Below are positions 45,567 through 55,014 of a stretch of DNA of 64,000 bases, one piece after another. The notes under the pieces are model-generated. The model ran no database searches, was not told where the DNA came from, and saw nothing but the letters and a program-made list of their open reading frames with translations. Within the stretch, counting starts at the first letter, position 1. The number at the start of each line of letters is the position of its first letter. The position numbers and the translations under genes are program-made. The DNA is from Andreprevotia chitinilytica DSM 18519 (lineage in GTDB: Bacteria > Pseudomonadota > Gammaproteobacteria > Burkholderiales > Chitinibacteraceae). The stretch lies in contig NZ_JONM01000014.1 of the NCBI RefSeq assembly GCF_000711875.1, forward strand, positions 53,736-117,735, read 5' to 3'.

Positions 45567-47018
45567 TCAGGATTCTTCGTGCCAGCACAGGCCGTCGCGA
45601 GACAGCAGCGCGGACGATGCCGCCGGGCCCCAAGTGCCGGCGGTATAGGGCTTCGGGCCTTCGATGCTGGTTTCCCAGCTATCGATGATCGGCTCGACCC
45701 ACTTCCATGCGGCTTGCAGCTCGTCACGGCGCACGAACAGCGACAGGTCGCCACGGATCACGTCCATCAACAGTCGCTCGTAGGCTTCCGGCGCGCGGGC
45801 CTGGAAGAATTCCTTGAAGTCGAGATCGAGGTGCACCGGGCGCAGGCGGAACTGGTTGCCCGGCTCTTTGGCCATCAGGTACAGGCGGACGGATTCATCC
45901 GGCTGCAACTGGATCACCAGCCGGTTCGGCGTGGCATTGCGGCCGAAAATCGACAGCGGCGTTTCGCGGAAATTGATCACGATTTCGGCCAGTCGCTCTT
46001 GCAGACGCTTGCCGGTACGCAGGTAGAACGGCACGCCGGCCCAGCGCCAAGTCTGAATCTCGGCCTTGAGTGCGACGAAGGTTTCTGTTTTCGAGCTGGC
46101 TGGCACGCCCGGCTCTTCCAGATAGCCCGGTACCGGCTTGCCGTTGACGGCACCAGCACGATACTGGCCGCGTACCACGTGGCTGTGCACGGTTTCGGCG
46201 GTCAGGGGCTTGAGGGCGCGCAGAATCTTGAGTTTTTCGTCACGGACCGCGTCGGCATCGATGCTGGCCGGCGGTTCCATCGCTACGATGGTCAGCAACT
46301 GCAGCAGATGGTTCTGGATCATGTCGCGCAGCGCGCCGGCCTTGTCGTAGAAGTCGGCACGGGTTTCGACGCCGACTTGTTCGGTCACAGTGATCTGCAC
46401 ATCGCGAATCCATTCACGACGCCATAGCGGTTCCAGCAAGGTGTTGCCAAAACGCAACGCGATCAGGTTCAGAACCGGCTCTTTGCCGAGATAATGGTCG
46501 ATCCGGTAAATCTGTTGTTCCTGGAAAAACTCGCCGACTTCATGGCTGATCTTGTTCGACGATTCGAGGTCATGGCCAAGCGGCTTTTCCAGCACGACGC
46601 GAGAGTTACCCTTGTTGAGGCCGACCGCGGCCAGGCTCTTGGAGATCGGGGCAAACAGGTCTGGCGCGGTGGAGAGGTAAAACACGCGTGAGCGGCGGGG
46701 GAACTCGTTCAGCACTTCGGCCAGCTTGGTGAATTCTTCCGGCTGGGTGGCATCGAGTTTCAGGTACTGGATGCGGGCGGAGAACGTGGCCCAGTCCGCG
46801 TCGTTATAGGCGCTACCCAGATAACCCTTGGCCAGACTGTGCGCTTTTTCGATGTAGGCAGCAGTATCGGGAACGCTCCGACCCAGACAGATCAGCCTGC
46901 CATCAGCGGGCAGGTTACCGTCCTGGTGCTGGTGGTATAGCGCAGGCAACAGCTTGCGCATTACCAGGTCGCCGGTGCCGCCAAACAGCACCATGTCGAA
47001 AGCGTCGATCGCAGTCAT
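45567..47018 (-). CDS. zwf: Glucose-6-phosphate 1-dehydrogenase
   Basis: 483 residues. Oxidises glucose-6-phosphate with NAD(P)+. N-terminal dinucleotide motif is [19 protein letters not shown]; the active-site signature is RIDHYLGKE (about 175) and the structural [14 protein letters not shown] follows. First gene of the minus-strand series, divergent from edd; the 333-bp intergenic region holds HexR-like boxes. Confidence 0.96.
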   Translation of the reverse strand: MTAIDAFDMVLFGGTGDLVMRKLLPALYHQHQDGNLPADGRLICLGRSVPDTAAYIEKAHSLAKGYLGSAYNDADWATFSARIQYLKLDATQPEEFTKLAEVLNEFPRRSRVFYLSTAPDLFAPISKSLAAVGLNKGNSRVVLEKPLGHDLESSNKISHEVGEFFQEQQIYRIDHYLGKEPVLNLIALRFGNTLLEPLWRREWIRDVQITVTEQVGVETRADFYDKAGALRDMIQNHLLQLLTIVAMEPPASIDADAVRDEKLKILRALKPLTAETVHSHVVRGQYRAGAVNGKPVPGYLEEPGVPASSKTETFVALKAEIQTWRWAGVPFYLRTGKRLQERLAEIVINFRETPLSIFGRNATPNRLVIQLQPDESVRLYLMAKEPGNQFRLRPVHLDLDFKEFFQARAPEAYERLLMDVIRGDLSLFVRRDELQAAWKWVEPIIDSWETSIEGPKPYTAGTWGPAASSALLSRDGLCWHEES

Positions 47019-47086
47019 TTACGGGGTTTTCCTTTGTTGTTCTGGCGTGAAGCGCATCGGCGTAGGCGTGAAACACCGAGGTCGGA

Positions 47087-47114
47087 TGTAGTAAGACTTT
47101 GTAATCTTACTACA
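47087..47114. promoter_or_regulatory. HexR-like operator A (zwf side)
   Basis: A 28-bp palindrome: TGTAGTAAGA, 8-nt centre, TCTTACTACA. Its right part, TGTAATCTTACTACA (47100-47114), fits the HexR pattern TGTARTWWWATTACA apart from a few inner positions. It lies about 70-95 bp upstream of zwf. Confidence 0.65.
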
Positions 47115-47245
47115 CGCCGAAAATCACGCGCAAACGGTTTTCAAACAAGCAGCTACGTGTTGTTGCAACAGCGTGTCAAACTGCCGTGAGGCCGCATGTT
47201 GGCTGGTTATTGTTGCAGTGCAGCAGGAATGATGTCTGTGTGGGG

Positions 47246-47261
47246 TGTAGTTGAATTTACA
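47246..47261. promoter_or_regulatory. HexR-like operator B
   Basis: TGTAGTTGAATTTACA, a HexR-type dyad with one extra central base compared with the 15-bp consensus, about 90 bp before edd. Confidence 0.5.
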
Positions 47262-47268
47262 GTTAGTC

Positions 47269-47283
47269 TGTAGTAAAACTACG
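47269..47283. promoter_or_regulatory. HexR-like operator C (edd side)
   Basis: TGTAGTAAAACTACG, 15 bp, two differences from TGTARTWWWATTACA, about 70 bp before the edd start codon and one helical turn-pair from operator B. Confidence 0.6.
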
Positions 47284-47351
47284 GCTGTTTTTCGCCGCGG
47301 TGCGCTGTAGGCTTGAATGGGCTTCGACGCCGCCTGACCCGGAGTTAGTCA

Positions 47352-49178
47352 ATGTCGTCTGTGCATCCTCGCGTATCCGAAGTAACCCAGCGCATCATCG
47401 AACGTAGCCGCGAATCCCGCGGTCGTTACTTGCATCGGCTCGAAGAGGCCGCCAAGAAAGAGCCGATTCGCAAGGGTCTGGCTTGTACCAATCAGGCGCA
47501 TGCCTGGGCTGCCGCTCCGGAAGGCGACAAGATACTGATGCGCGAAATGCGCCAGCCGAATGTCGCAATCGTCTCGTCCTACAACGACATGCTGTCGGCA
47601 CACCAGCCGCTCGAAACCTACCCCGCGATCATCAAGGAAGCTGTGCGTGAAGTGGGTGCCACCGCGCAATTCGCCGGCGGTACGCCCGCCATGTGCGATG
47701 GCGTGACGCAAGGTCAGCCGGGCATGGAGCTCAGCTTATTCAGTCGCGATGTGATCGCCATGAGCACGGCAGTTGGCTTATCCCACAACGTATTTGATGC
47801 CGTGGTTGCCTTGGGCGTGTGCGACAAGATCGTGCCGGGCCTGTTGATGGGTGTATTGCAATTCGGCCATTTGCCGGCGGTATTTGCCCCGGCCGGCCCG
47901 ATGACATCGGGTATCTCCAACAAAGACAAAGCCAAGATTCGCCAGCTGTTCGCCGAAGGCAAGTGCGGCCGGGATGAGCTGTTGGCCTCCGAAGAGGGCA
48001 GCTATCACGGCGCGGGCACCTGTACGTTCTATGGCACCGCGAATTCCAACCAGATGTTGATGGAGGTGATGGGCTTGCACCTGCCGGGCGCTGCCTTCGT
48101 CAATCCGGGTACGCCATTGCGTGATGCGCTTACCGCTGCAGCCGGCCGCCGCGCTGCGCAGATTACTGCGCTGGGCTCGCAATTCACGCCGGTCGGCAAG
48201 GTGGTGAGTGAGAAGGCTGTGGTCAACGGCATCGTCGGTTTGCTTGCGACCGGTGGTTCAACCAATCATACGATTCACCTGATCGCGATCGCCAAAGCCG
48301 CCGGCATCGAGATCAACTGGGATGACTTCAACGATTTGTCTGAAGTGGTGCCGCTGCTGGCGCGTGTGTATCCGAACGGTTCGGCCGATGTGAACCACTT
48401 CCACGCGGCGGGCGGTATGGGTTATCTGATTCGTGAGTTGCTGGATGCAGGCTACTTGCACGATGACGTGCTGACCGCCGCGGGCCAGGGCTTGCGTCAT
48501 TACGCCCAAGAGCCTTTCCTGATCGATAACAAGGTGGAGTGGCGTAACGCACCGGCCAAGTCTGGCGACGAAAGTGTGCTGCGTACTGCTGCCGAGCCGT
48601 TCAGTGCCGATGGCGGCCTGCGTCTCCTGTCTGGCAATGTGGGTCGCGCAGTGATCAAGGTATCGGCTGTTGCGCCAGAGCATCGCGTTGTCGAAGCGCC
48701 GGCCATCGTGTTCGATGAGCAGGATGATGTGCTGGTCGCATTCAAGCGCGGCGAGTTGGAGAAAGATTTCATTGCGGTGCTGCGTTTCCAGGGCCCGCGT
48801 GCCAATGGTATGCCGGAGCTGCACAAGCTCACCCCGGCGCTGAGCGTGTTGCAGGATCGCGGCTTCAAGGTGGCCCTGGTCACTGACGGTCGTATGTCCG
48901 GTGCTTCGGGCAAGGTGCCGTCGGCTATTCATATGACTCCGGAAGTATTGTGTGGTGGGCCGCTAGGCAAAGTGCGTACTGGTGACGTGATTCGTCTGGA
49001 TGCCGAAGCGGGCGTCGTTGAAGCCAAGGTCGATGCCGCCGAGTGGGCCAAGCGCGAGGTGGTCACGATGGATATGGCCAAAAACGGCCATGGCATGGGG
49101 CGTGAATTGTTCGCCAGCTTCCGGCTGGCGGCAACCGGTGCAGAAGAGGGCGCGATTGCACTCGGTCTGGCCCATTAA
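47352..49178 (+). CDS. edd: Phosphogluconate dehydratase
   Basis: 608 residues. Dehydrates 6-phosphogluconate to 2-keto-3-deoxy-6-phosphogluconate with a 4Fe-4S cluster. IlvD/Edd family signatures: [63 protein letters not shown] and [21 protein letters not shown]; cluster cysteines in CDG, CDK and TCTF. First gene of the divergent edd-eda-gap group. Start ATG 47352 follows GGAG (47340-47343). Confidence 0.97.
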   Translation: MSSVHPRVSEVTQRIIERSRESRGRYLHRLEEAAKKEPIRKGLACTNQAHAWAAAPEGDKILMREMRQPNVAIVSSYNDMLSAHQPLETYPAIIKEAVREVGATAQFAGGTPAMCDGVTQGQPGMELSLFSRDVIAMSTAVGLSHNVFDAVVALGVCDKIVPGLLMGVLQFGHLPAVFAPAGPMTSGISNKDKAKIRQLFAEGKCGRDELLASEEGSYHGAGTCTFYGTANSNQMLMEVMGLHLPGAAFVNPGTPLRDALTAAAGRRAAQITALGSQFTPVGKVVSEKAVVNGIVGLLATGGSTNHTIHLIAIAKAAGIEINWDDFNDLSEVVPLLARVYPNGSADVNHFHAAGGMGYLIRELLDAGYLHDDVLTAAGQGLRHYAQEPFLIDNKVEWRNAPAKSGDESVLRTAAEPFSADGGLRLLSGNVGRAVIKVSAVAPEHRVVEAPAIVFDEQDDVLVAFKRGELEKDFIAVLRFQGPRANGMPELHKLTPALSVLQDRGFKVALVTDGRMSGASGKVPSAIHMTPEVLCGGPLGKVRTGDVIRLDAEAGVVEAKVDAAEWAKREVVTMDMAKNGHGMGRELFASFRLAATGAEEGAIALGLAH

Positions 49179-49301
49179 TTAGTAATAAGCAATTAAGTTA
49201 AGAGAATCGCGGGTCGGTGTGCGGCCCGTCGTCAGGATGGCCGGATTGCCGGCACTCGCCTCGGGCGGGATTTGATCAACGAACCAGCCAGTAGAACAAA
49301 C

Positions 49302-49925
49302 ATGCAAATTCGAGAAATCATGCGCTCGTGCCCGGTGATGCCGGTGATCGTGATCGACGACCTTGAAACCGCAGTGCCGCTCGCGCGCGCCTTGGTCGAG
49401 GGCGGCATCAAGGTGCTGGAAGTCACTTTGCGCACACCCGTAGCGCTCGCCGCCGTCAAGGCGATTGCCGAAGCCGTGCCGGAAGCTATCGTTGGCGTCG
49501 GCACTGTCGTTCGTCCCGAACAATTCGCCGAAGCCAAGGCGGCTGGTGCCAAGTTCGCGGTGACACCGGGTCTGACCCCGAAGCTCGCAGCTGCTGCACG
49601 CGAAGTCGGCATGCCGCTATTGCCTGGCGTGATGACCCCATCTGAAGTCATCGCTGCGCTGGAAGAAGGCTTTGATGCGCTCAAGCTGTTCCCGGCTGAA
49701 CAAGCAGGTAGTTACGGCATGCTGAAGGCACTCGGCGGCCCGCTGCCGCAGGCACTGTTCTGCCCGACCGGTGGTGTGACGGTCGAGTCTGCCCCCAAGC
49801 TGTTGGCACTGCCGAATGTCGGTTGTGTCGGTGGTTCGTGGTTGTGTCCCAAGGACAAGGTTGAGGCGGGCGATTGGGCGGGAATTACTGCCATCGCACG
49901 CGAAGCCGCCGCCCTGGGCAAGTAA
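49302..49925 (+). CDS. eda: KDPG aldolase
   Basis: 207 residues. Cleaves 2-keto-3-deoxy-6-phosphogluconate to pyruvate and glyceraldehyde-3-phosphate. Visible: VLEVTLRTPVAL, GVGTVVRPEQF, Schiff-base Lys in ALKLFPAEQAG, and FCPTGGV. I start at ATG 49302 (MQIREIMRSCPVMPVIVIDD), which fits the family; an in-frame TTG at 49272 would add ten residues. The 123-nt gap to edd shows no terminator, so the two are probably one transcript. Confidence 0.96.
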   Translation: MQIREIMRSCPVMPVIVIDDLETAVPLARALVEGGIKVLEVTLRTPVALAAVKAIAEAVPEAIVGVGTVVRPEQFAEAKAAGAKFAVTPGLTPKLAAAAREVGMPLLPGVMTPSEVIAALEEGFDALKLFPAEQAGSYGMLKALGGPLPQALFCPTGGVTVESAPKLLALPNVGCVGGSWLCPKDKVEAGDWAGITAIAREAAALGK

Positions 49926-49944
49926 TCCCTAATAGCCAAGTCCG

Positions 49945-49974
49945 ACGGGCCGTTTTAAAACGGCCCGTTGTTGT
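49945..49974 (+). terminator. eda terminator
   Basis: A perfect 24-bp palindrome ACGGGCCGTTTT / AAAACGGCCCGT followed by TGTTGTT. Confidence 0.8.
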
Positions 49975-50057
49975 TCCGGCGCAATGTGCTTGGCATGCAA
50001 CGCTGGCATAATTGCGTATCAATTTTTTCGCCTGTCGATCCCTCAAGGAGACTTCCC

Positions 50058-51071
50058 ATGGCAATCCGTCTCGCCATTAATGGTTATGGCCGCATCGGCC
50101 GCAATGTTCTGCGCGCCTTGTACGAATCCGGCCGTACCGACGAATTCCAGATCGTTGCGATCAACGATCTCGGCAACGCAGAAACCAATGCGCATCTGAC
50201 CCAATACGACACCGCGCATGGCAAGTTCAACGGCACCGTCTCGGTTGATGGCGATTACCTCGTCGTCAATGGCGACAAGATCAAGGTTTGCGCTGTGCGC
50301 AATCCGGCCGAATTGCCGTGGAAGGACCTGCAAGTTGACGTGGTGCTCGAGTGCACCGGCTTCTTCACCAGCAAGGACAAGGCTTCGGCTCACTTGGCCG
50401 CTGGCGCCAAGAAGGTGGTGATCTCTGCACCGGGTGGCAATGATGTCGATGCAACGATTGTTTATGGCGTGAACCACGGCATCCTCAAAGCGAGCGATAC
50501 CGTGATCTCCAACGCATCTTGCACCACCAACTGCCTGGCCCCGCTGGCCAAGCCGTTGCATGAGAAGATCGGCATCGTGTCCGGCCTGATGACCACTATC
50601 CACAGCTACACTAACGATCAAGTACTGACGGACGTGTATCACAGCGACCTGCGCCGTGCTCGTTCGGCGACCCACAGCATGATCCCGACCAAGACCGGTG
50701 CTGCCGCTGCGGTTGGTTTGGTGCTGCCGGAGTTGAATGGCCGTCTGGATGGATTCTCGGTCCGCGTGCCGACAATCAATGTCTCGCTGGTCGACTTGAC
50801 CTTCACCGCTGCCCGTCCGACCAGCAAGGAAGAAATCGACGCTGTGTTGAAGGCTGCTTCTGAAGGCGAGCTCAAAGGCATTCTCAACATCAACACCAAG
50901 CCGCTGGTGTCGGTCGACTTCAATCACGACCCGGCCTCCAGCACCTATGATGCGACCCAAACCAAGGTCAGCAATGGCACGCTGGTGAAGGTACTGTCGT
51001 GGTACGACAACGAGTGGGGCTTCTCCAATCGTATGCTCGATACCACCAAGGCACTTTGGAACGCCAAGTAA
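50058..51071 (+). CDS. gap: Glyceraldehyde-3-phosphate dehydrogenase
   Basis: 337 residues. NAD motif [15 protein letters not shown] and catalytic Cys in [12 protein letters not shown] (C155). Converts the glyceraldehyde-3-phosphate made by KDPG aldolase to 1,3-bisphosphoglycerate. AAGGAG lies 8 nt before ATG 50058; an in-frame start at 49968 would overlap the eda terminator. Placement after eda fits a glucose-inducible gap copy. Terminator at 51091. Confidence 0.97.
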   Translation: MAIRLAINGYGRIGRNVLRALYESGRTDEFQIVAINDLGNAETNAHLTQYDTAHGKFNGTVSVDGDYLVVNGDKIKVCAVRNPAELPWKDLQVDVVLECTGFFTSKDKASAHLAAGAKKVVISAPGGNDVDATIVYGVNHGILKASDTVISNASCTTNCLAPLAKPLHEKIGIVSGLMTTIHSYTNDQVLTDVYHSDLRRARSATHSMIPTKTGAAAAVGLVLPELNGRLDGFSVRVPTINVSLVDLTFTAARPTSKEEIDAVLKAASEGELKGILNINTKPLVSVDFNHDPASSTYDATQTKVSNGTLVKVLSWYDNEWGFSNRMLDTTKALWNAK

Positions 51072-51090
51072 GTTTCAAGCGTCTCCAAGT

Positions 51091-51119
51091 AAAAACCGCC
51101 GGCTAAACCGGCGGTTTTT
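51091..51119 (+). terminator. gap terminator
   Basis: AAAAACCGCCGG-CTAAA-CCGGCGGTTTTT with T-run. Confidence 0.92.
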
Positions 51120-51326
51120 CTTTGTTCGCGCCACTCTTCATAAGAGATGAGAAAGGTTTTGTTGTATGGATGCGACGCTTTTGGGGTCGATTCAGAATCA
51201 GGTTTGCCTGAGCCAAGTGCCCTCCCTTAACCTTGGTCCGTAGAGCAAGTTTCGTGTCGAAACCAGATGCAAGCCTTGCTGTTACCTGGTGGTAAAAACC
51301 AACTCTCGTGTCTAGGAGACTCATAA

Positions 51327-52391
51327 ATGTTCAAGCGTGTTCTCGTTGCCGCTGCTGTCGCAGCCGCCTTCTCCGCCCCGGCTTTCGCTGAAGTCAAGAT
51401 CAGCGGTTCTGCTGAGCTGGACGTGATGTACTACACCAACCAAGCTCTTGCCAATGGCAAAGACGGTGGCGTTTTCGCAATCGACACCCCGGTTGTTCTG
51501 AACTTCGACGGTTCCGACAAGTGGGATAACGGCCTGTCGACCATTTGGCACGTTTCGCAAAAACCTGGTCCTGGCACTACTTGGGGCACTGGTGGTCAAG
51601 CTAACGCCAACGGCAAGGCTACTCCGCTGGCAGCTTGGGGTTCGCGTGAGTCGTACATCGGCATTTCCGGCGACTTCGGTTCCGTGAAATTCGGTCGTAT
51701 CTTCGCTGCTACCTACCTGCAAAAAGACTGGCCGTACCTGACCGACGGTTCGGGCAACGCTGGTGAAGACCGTGGTGTTACCGCTTTCGCCTTCTGGCCG
51801 AACGCGATTCAATACGCTGGCAGCTTCGGCCCGGTGAGCGTGTTCGCTACTGTTAACGATGGTAACGGCGGCCTGAGCAGCGGCAGCAACGGCTACCAAG
51901 GTTACGAATTGGGCGGCGGCGCTGATCTGGCTGGCTGGCACTTCGATGCTTCCTACTTGGGCATCAAGAACGGCTCTGCTAACGGCAAGTACGACAGCAC
52001 CCTGTTCCTGGCCGGTCGTGGCAACGTTGGCCCGGTTAGCCTTGACCTCGACTTCTCGCAAGACAAGTACGATGGTTCCGCTCCTAACACCAAGGAAAAT
52101 GCAATCCACGGTAAGGTTGGCTACAGCTTCAACGACAAGCTCAGCCTGAACGCTGGTGTTGTGTACATCAAGGACAACGGCGGCGCTACTGACGGCAACA
52201 AGGCTACCCAGTTCAACGCTCAGCTGAACTACGGCGTGTCCAAGAACACCGCTGCCTTCCTGCAATTCCGTCACATCCAACTGGGTGACGAAGGCAAGCT
52301 GCCGGCTGGCTTCACGTGGCAAGCTCAAGGCATCGCTTCCGACAAGAAGAGCATGCAGCGCGTTGTTATCGGTACCTGGACCGGCTTCTAA
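51327..52391 (+). CDS. Outer-membrane porin (Gram-negative porin family)
   Basis: 354 residues. Signal peptide MFKRVLVAAAVAAAFSAPAFA, then EVKISGSAELDVMYY, an opening strand typical of neisserial/betaproteobacterial general porins, many amphipathic strands and a terminal Phe (VVIGTWTGF) as required for barrel insertion. Codon choice is strongly biased (many GCT, GGT, AAC), suggesting high expression. Its position between gap and the sugar ABC genes suggests a sugar-uptake role like OprB, though it is not an OprB homologue. A TTACC-TGGT-GGTAA dyad (51282-51295) lies upstream. Confidence 0.92.
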   Translation: MFKRVLVAAAVAAAFSAPAFAEVKISGSAELDVMYYTNQALANGKDGGVFAIDTPVVLNFDGSDKWDNGLSTIWHVSQKPGPGTTWGTGGQANANGKATPLAAWGSRESYIGISGDFGSVKFGRIFAATYLQKDWPYLTDGSGNAGEDRGVTAFAFWPNAIQYAGSFGPVSVFATVNDGNGGLSSGSNGYQGYELGGGADLAGWHFDASYLGIKNGSANGKYDSTLFLAGRGNVGPVSLDLDFSQDKYDGSAPNTKENAIHGKVGYSFNDKLSLNAGVVYIKDNGGATDGNKATQFNAQLNYGVSKNTAAFLQFRHIQLGDEGKLPAGFTWQAQGIASDKKSMQRVVIGTWTGF

Positions 52392-52427
52392 TCGACTCAT
52401 CTGAGACGGTTTTAAGTTTAAGTCTTG

Positions 52428-52453
52428 AAAAAGGCGGCTTCGGCCGCCTTTTT
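52428..52453 (+). terminator. Porin terminator
   Basis: AAAAAGGCGGC-TTCG-GCCGCC followed by a T-run. Confidence 0.92.
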
Positions 52454-52487
52454 CTTTGTCTATTATTTCAAGTTCCTAATTTCATTC

Positions 52488-52505
52488 GTAAGGTCTTTGC
52501 CTTAC
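52488..52505. promoter_or_regulatory. Possible operator upstream of gtsA
   Basis: GTAAGG-TCTTTG-CCTTAC, an 18-bp dyad 109 bp before the gtsA start codon. Its GTAAG/CTTAC halves resemble those of HexR-like operator A. Regulator not established. Confidence 0.4.
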
Positions 52506-52613
52506 ATTCCCCACCCAATCGGTGTTTACCTGATTTCTGTTGTTGCATTCGTAGCCTAATGTGGTGCATCGAGCACCGCCATGGGGCGGCTCGTGCCTAG
52601 GAGATCGGAGAAA

Positions 52614-53858
52614 ATGCAAACCTTGCGTATTACGCTCTGTGCAGCGGCCATGACCGTTGCTTTCGCAGCAAATGCAGCCGAAGTAGAAGTGCTGCACTGG
52701 TGGACCTCTGGCGGTGAAGCCAAGGCCGCTGGCGAGCTCAAGAAGATGCTCGAAGCCAAGGGCGACAAGTGGAAGGATTTTGCAGTTGCAGGTGGTGCTG
52801 GTGAAAACGCGATGACCGCGCTCAAGACGCGCGTCGTATCCGGCAATCCTCCGGCGGCTGCACAGATCAAGGGCCCGGCAATCCAGGAGTGGGGCGATGA
52901 AGGTGTGTTGACCTCGCTGGATGACGTGGCCAAGGCCGACGGTTGGGACAAGGTCCTGCCGGGTGTCGTGATCAACACCATGAAGTACAAGGGCCACTAC
53001 GTGGCGGCTCCAGTCAACGTTCACCGCGTGAACTGGCTGTGGGTGAACCCGGAGTTGCTGAAGAAGGTCGGCGCCAAGGCCCCGACGACTTGGGATGCAT
53101 TCTTCAAGACTGCTGAAGCGCTGCAGAAAGCCGGCATCCAGCCCGTGGCCTACGGTGGCCAGCCGTGGCAAGACGCGACCGTGTTTGAAACCGTCCTGCT
53201 GGGCGTAGGCGGTGTCGACTTCTACAAGAAGACGCTGGTCAACCTCGACCAAGGCGCGCTCAAGAGCGCCACGATGGTCAAGGTGCTCGAGACCTACAAG
53301 AAGATCAAACCGCTCACCGACAAGAACAGCGCCGGCCGCGAGTGGAACCTGGCGACTTCGATGGTCATCAATGGTAAGGCCGCCATGCAGTTCATGGGTG
53401 ACTGGGCCAAGGGCGAGTTCCTCGCCGCAGGCAAAGTACCGGGCAAGGACTTCCTGTGCGTAGCCGCACCGGGCACTGCGAATGCCTACACCTTCAACAT
53501 CGACAGCTTCGCCATGTTCAAACTGTCGAACAAGGATGCCGAGAAGGGTCAGAAGGACCTGGCTTCCGTGCTGGTCAGCCCGCAATTCCAGGAAATCTTC
53601 AACCTGAACAAGGGCTCCATCCCGGTTCGCCTGGGCGCGGACATGAGCAAGTTCGACGAGTGCGGCAAGCAATCGGCCAAGGACTTCGCTGCTGATTCCA
53701 AGTCCGGCACGCTGGTGCCGTCGTTCGCCCACGGCATGGCCGTTCACTCTGCTACCCAAGGCGCGATCTATGACGTCGTTTCGCAGTTCTGGAACGACGA
53801 CAACATGACTGCCAAGGCTGCTGCAGAGAAGCTCGCAGTTGCTGCAAAAACCATGTAA
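52614..53858 (+). CDS. gtsA: Sugar (glucose) ABC transporter substrate-binding protein
   Basis: 414 residues, solute-binding family 1. Signal peptide MQTLRITLCAAAMTVAFAANA, mature start AEVEVLHWWTSGGEAKAAGELKKML, and FAVAGGAGENAMTALKTRVVSGNPPAAAQIKGPAIQEWG, closely matching the glucose-binding GtsA proteins of Pseudomonas. Binds sugar in the periplasm and delivers it to GtsBC. GGAG precedes ATG 52614; the in-frame ATG at 52581 is upstream of it. It is separated from gtsB by 256 nt containing a large hairpin element. Confidence 0.93.
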   Translation: MQTLRITLCAAAMTVAFAANAAEVEVLHWWTSGGEAKAAGELKKMLEAKGDKWKDFAVAGGAGENAMTALKTRVVSGNPPAAAQIKGPAIQEWGDEGVLTSLDDVAKADGWDKVLPGVVINTMKYKGHYVAAPVNVHRVNWLWVNPELLKKVGAKAPTTWDAFFKTAEALQKAGIQPVAYGGQPWQDATVFETVLLGVGGVDFYKKTLVNLDQGALKSATMVKVLETYKKIKPLTDKNSAGREWNLATSMVINGKAAMQFMGDWAKGEFLAAGKVPGKDFLCVAAPGTANAYTFNIDSFAMFKLSNKDAEKGQKDLASVLVSPQFQEIFNLNKGSIPVRLGADMSKFDECGKQSAKDFAADSKSGTLVPSFAHGMAVHSATQGAIYDVVSQFWNDDNMTAKAAAEKLAVAAKTM

Positions 53859-53962
53859 TGCCGTTTGACTCGTTGTCCTCCGCCTCACAAGGGGGAGGAC
53901 GGCGAGGTGCCGAGGCCGGGGAGAGGAAGCCCCGGTCCCGGTTCTACTGCTTCATCACCAAT

Positions 53963-54076
53963 CAGAACGGCTACCCAATCCAGCGCAGCGCTCTTGGCCA
54001 GGCATTCGGTCGTAGAAGGTACCCACGAGTACCCAGGACCGAATCGCAACGCCAGGAGGGTTGGGTAGCCGTTCTG
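53963..54076 (+). repeat. Structured dispersed element, copy A
   Basis: Perfect 16-bp outer arms (CAGAACGGCTACCCAA, 53963-53978; TTGGGTAGCCGTTCTG, 54061-54076) enclose inner pairings ATTCGGTC/GACCGAAT and GGTAC/GTACC. Inner blocks TCCAGCG, TGGCCAGGC, GAGTAC and GCAACGCCAGGAGGGTT recur in copy B. A further hairpin (CCGGGG/CCCCGG, about 53914-53937) lies between the gtsA stop and this element. Confidence 0.75.
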
Positions 54077-54114
54077 ACACAACAAAAGACCAACGGTCAC
54101 ATGGAGATAACACC

Positions 54115-55014
54115 ATGAGTTCACCAACCCAGCCGGCACAGTACGGCTTCGCGGAGCGCTGGTTGCCGCGGCTGGTTTTGGCACCGTCGTTCCTGCTGAC
54201 GCTGATATTCATCTACGGCTTCATCACCTGGAACGGCTACCTGTCCTTTACCAGTTCCCGCCTCTTGCCCAGTTTCAATTGGGCCGGACTCACTCAATAT
54301 CACGCCCTGTTCGCGCTTGAACGCTGGTGGGTGGCGGTGAAGAACCTGTTCATCTTTGGCGGCCTGTTCATTGGCGGCGCCATGGCGATCGGGATTGCAC
54401 TGGCGATTCTGCTGGATCAGAAGATCCGCGCTGAAGGTGCTTTGCGCACCATCTACCTTTACCCGATGGCTCTGTCGTTCATCGTCACCGGCACGGCCTG
54501 GAAGTGGATGTTGAATCCGGGCCTGGGTCTGGAAAAACTGATGCACGATTGGGGCTTCACCAATTTCACCTTTGATTGGCTGGTGAATTCGGACATGTCG
54601 ATCTACACCGTGGTGATTGCCGGTTTGTGGCAGTCGTCCGGCTTCGTGATGGCGTTGTTCCTGGCCGGCTTGCGTGGCATCGATGACTCGATCATCAAGG
54701 CCGCACAGATCGATGGCGCCAGCCTGCCGCGCATTTACTGGAAGATCATCCTGCCGGCATTGCGCCCGGTGTTCTTCTCCACGCTGATGATCCTGTCGCA
54801 CATTGCGATCAAGAGCTTCGACCTCGTCGTCGCGCTGACTGGCGGCGGCCCTGGCTTTGCTTCCGACGTGCCGGCCACCTTCATGTATGCAATGGCGTTC
54901 ACCCGCGGCCAGATGGGCCTTGGCGCAGCCAGTGCCACCATGATGCTGATGACCGTGGCCGCCATGGTCGTGCCTTACCTGTATTCCGAGCTGCGGAGGA
55001 GTCGCAATGCCTAA
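54115..55014 (+). CDS. gtsB: Sugar ABC transporter permease 1
   Basis: 299 residues, six TM helices, MalF-type inner-membrane permease. The EAA loop reads GIDDSIIKAAQIDGASLPRIYWKIILPALRP. It pairs with GtsC to form the channel. Start ATG 54115 (GGAG 9 nt upstream) gives MSSPTQPAQYGFAERWLPRL; the frame stays open into the upstream hairpin element, which is not coding. Its last 8 nt overlap gtsC. Confidence 0.92.
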   Translation: MSSPTQPAQYGFAERWLPRLVLAPSFLLTLIFIYGFITWNGYLSFTSSRLLPSFNWAGLTQYHALFALERWWVAVKNLFIFGGLFIGGAMAIGIALAILLDQKIRAEGALRTIYLYPMALSFIVTGTAWKWMLNPGLGLEKLMHDWGFTNFTFDWLVNSDMSIYTVVIAGLWQSSGFVMALFLAGLRGIDDSIIKAAQIDGASLPRIYWKIILPALRPVFFSTLMILSHIAIKSFDLVVALTGGGPGFASDVPATFMYAMAFTRGQMGLGAASATMMLMTVAAMVVPYLYSELRRSRNA

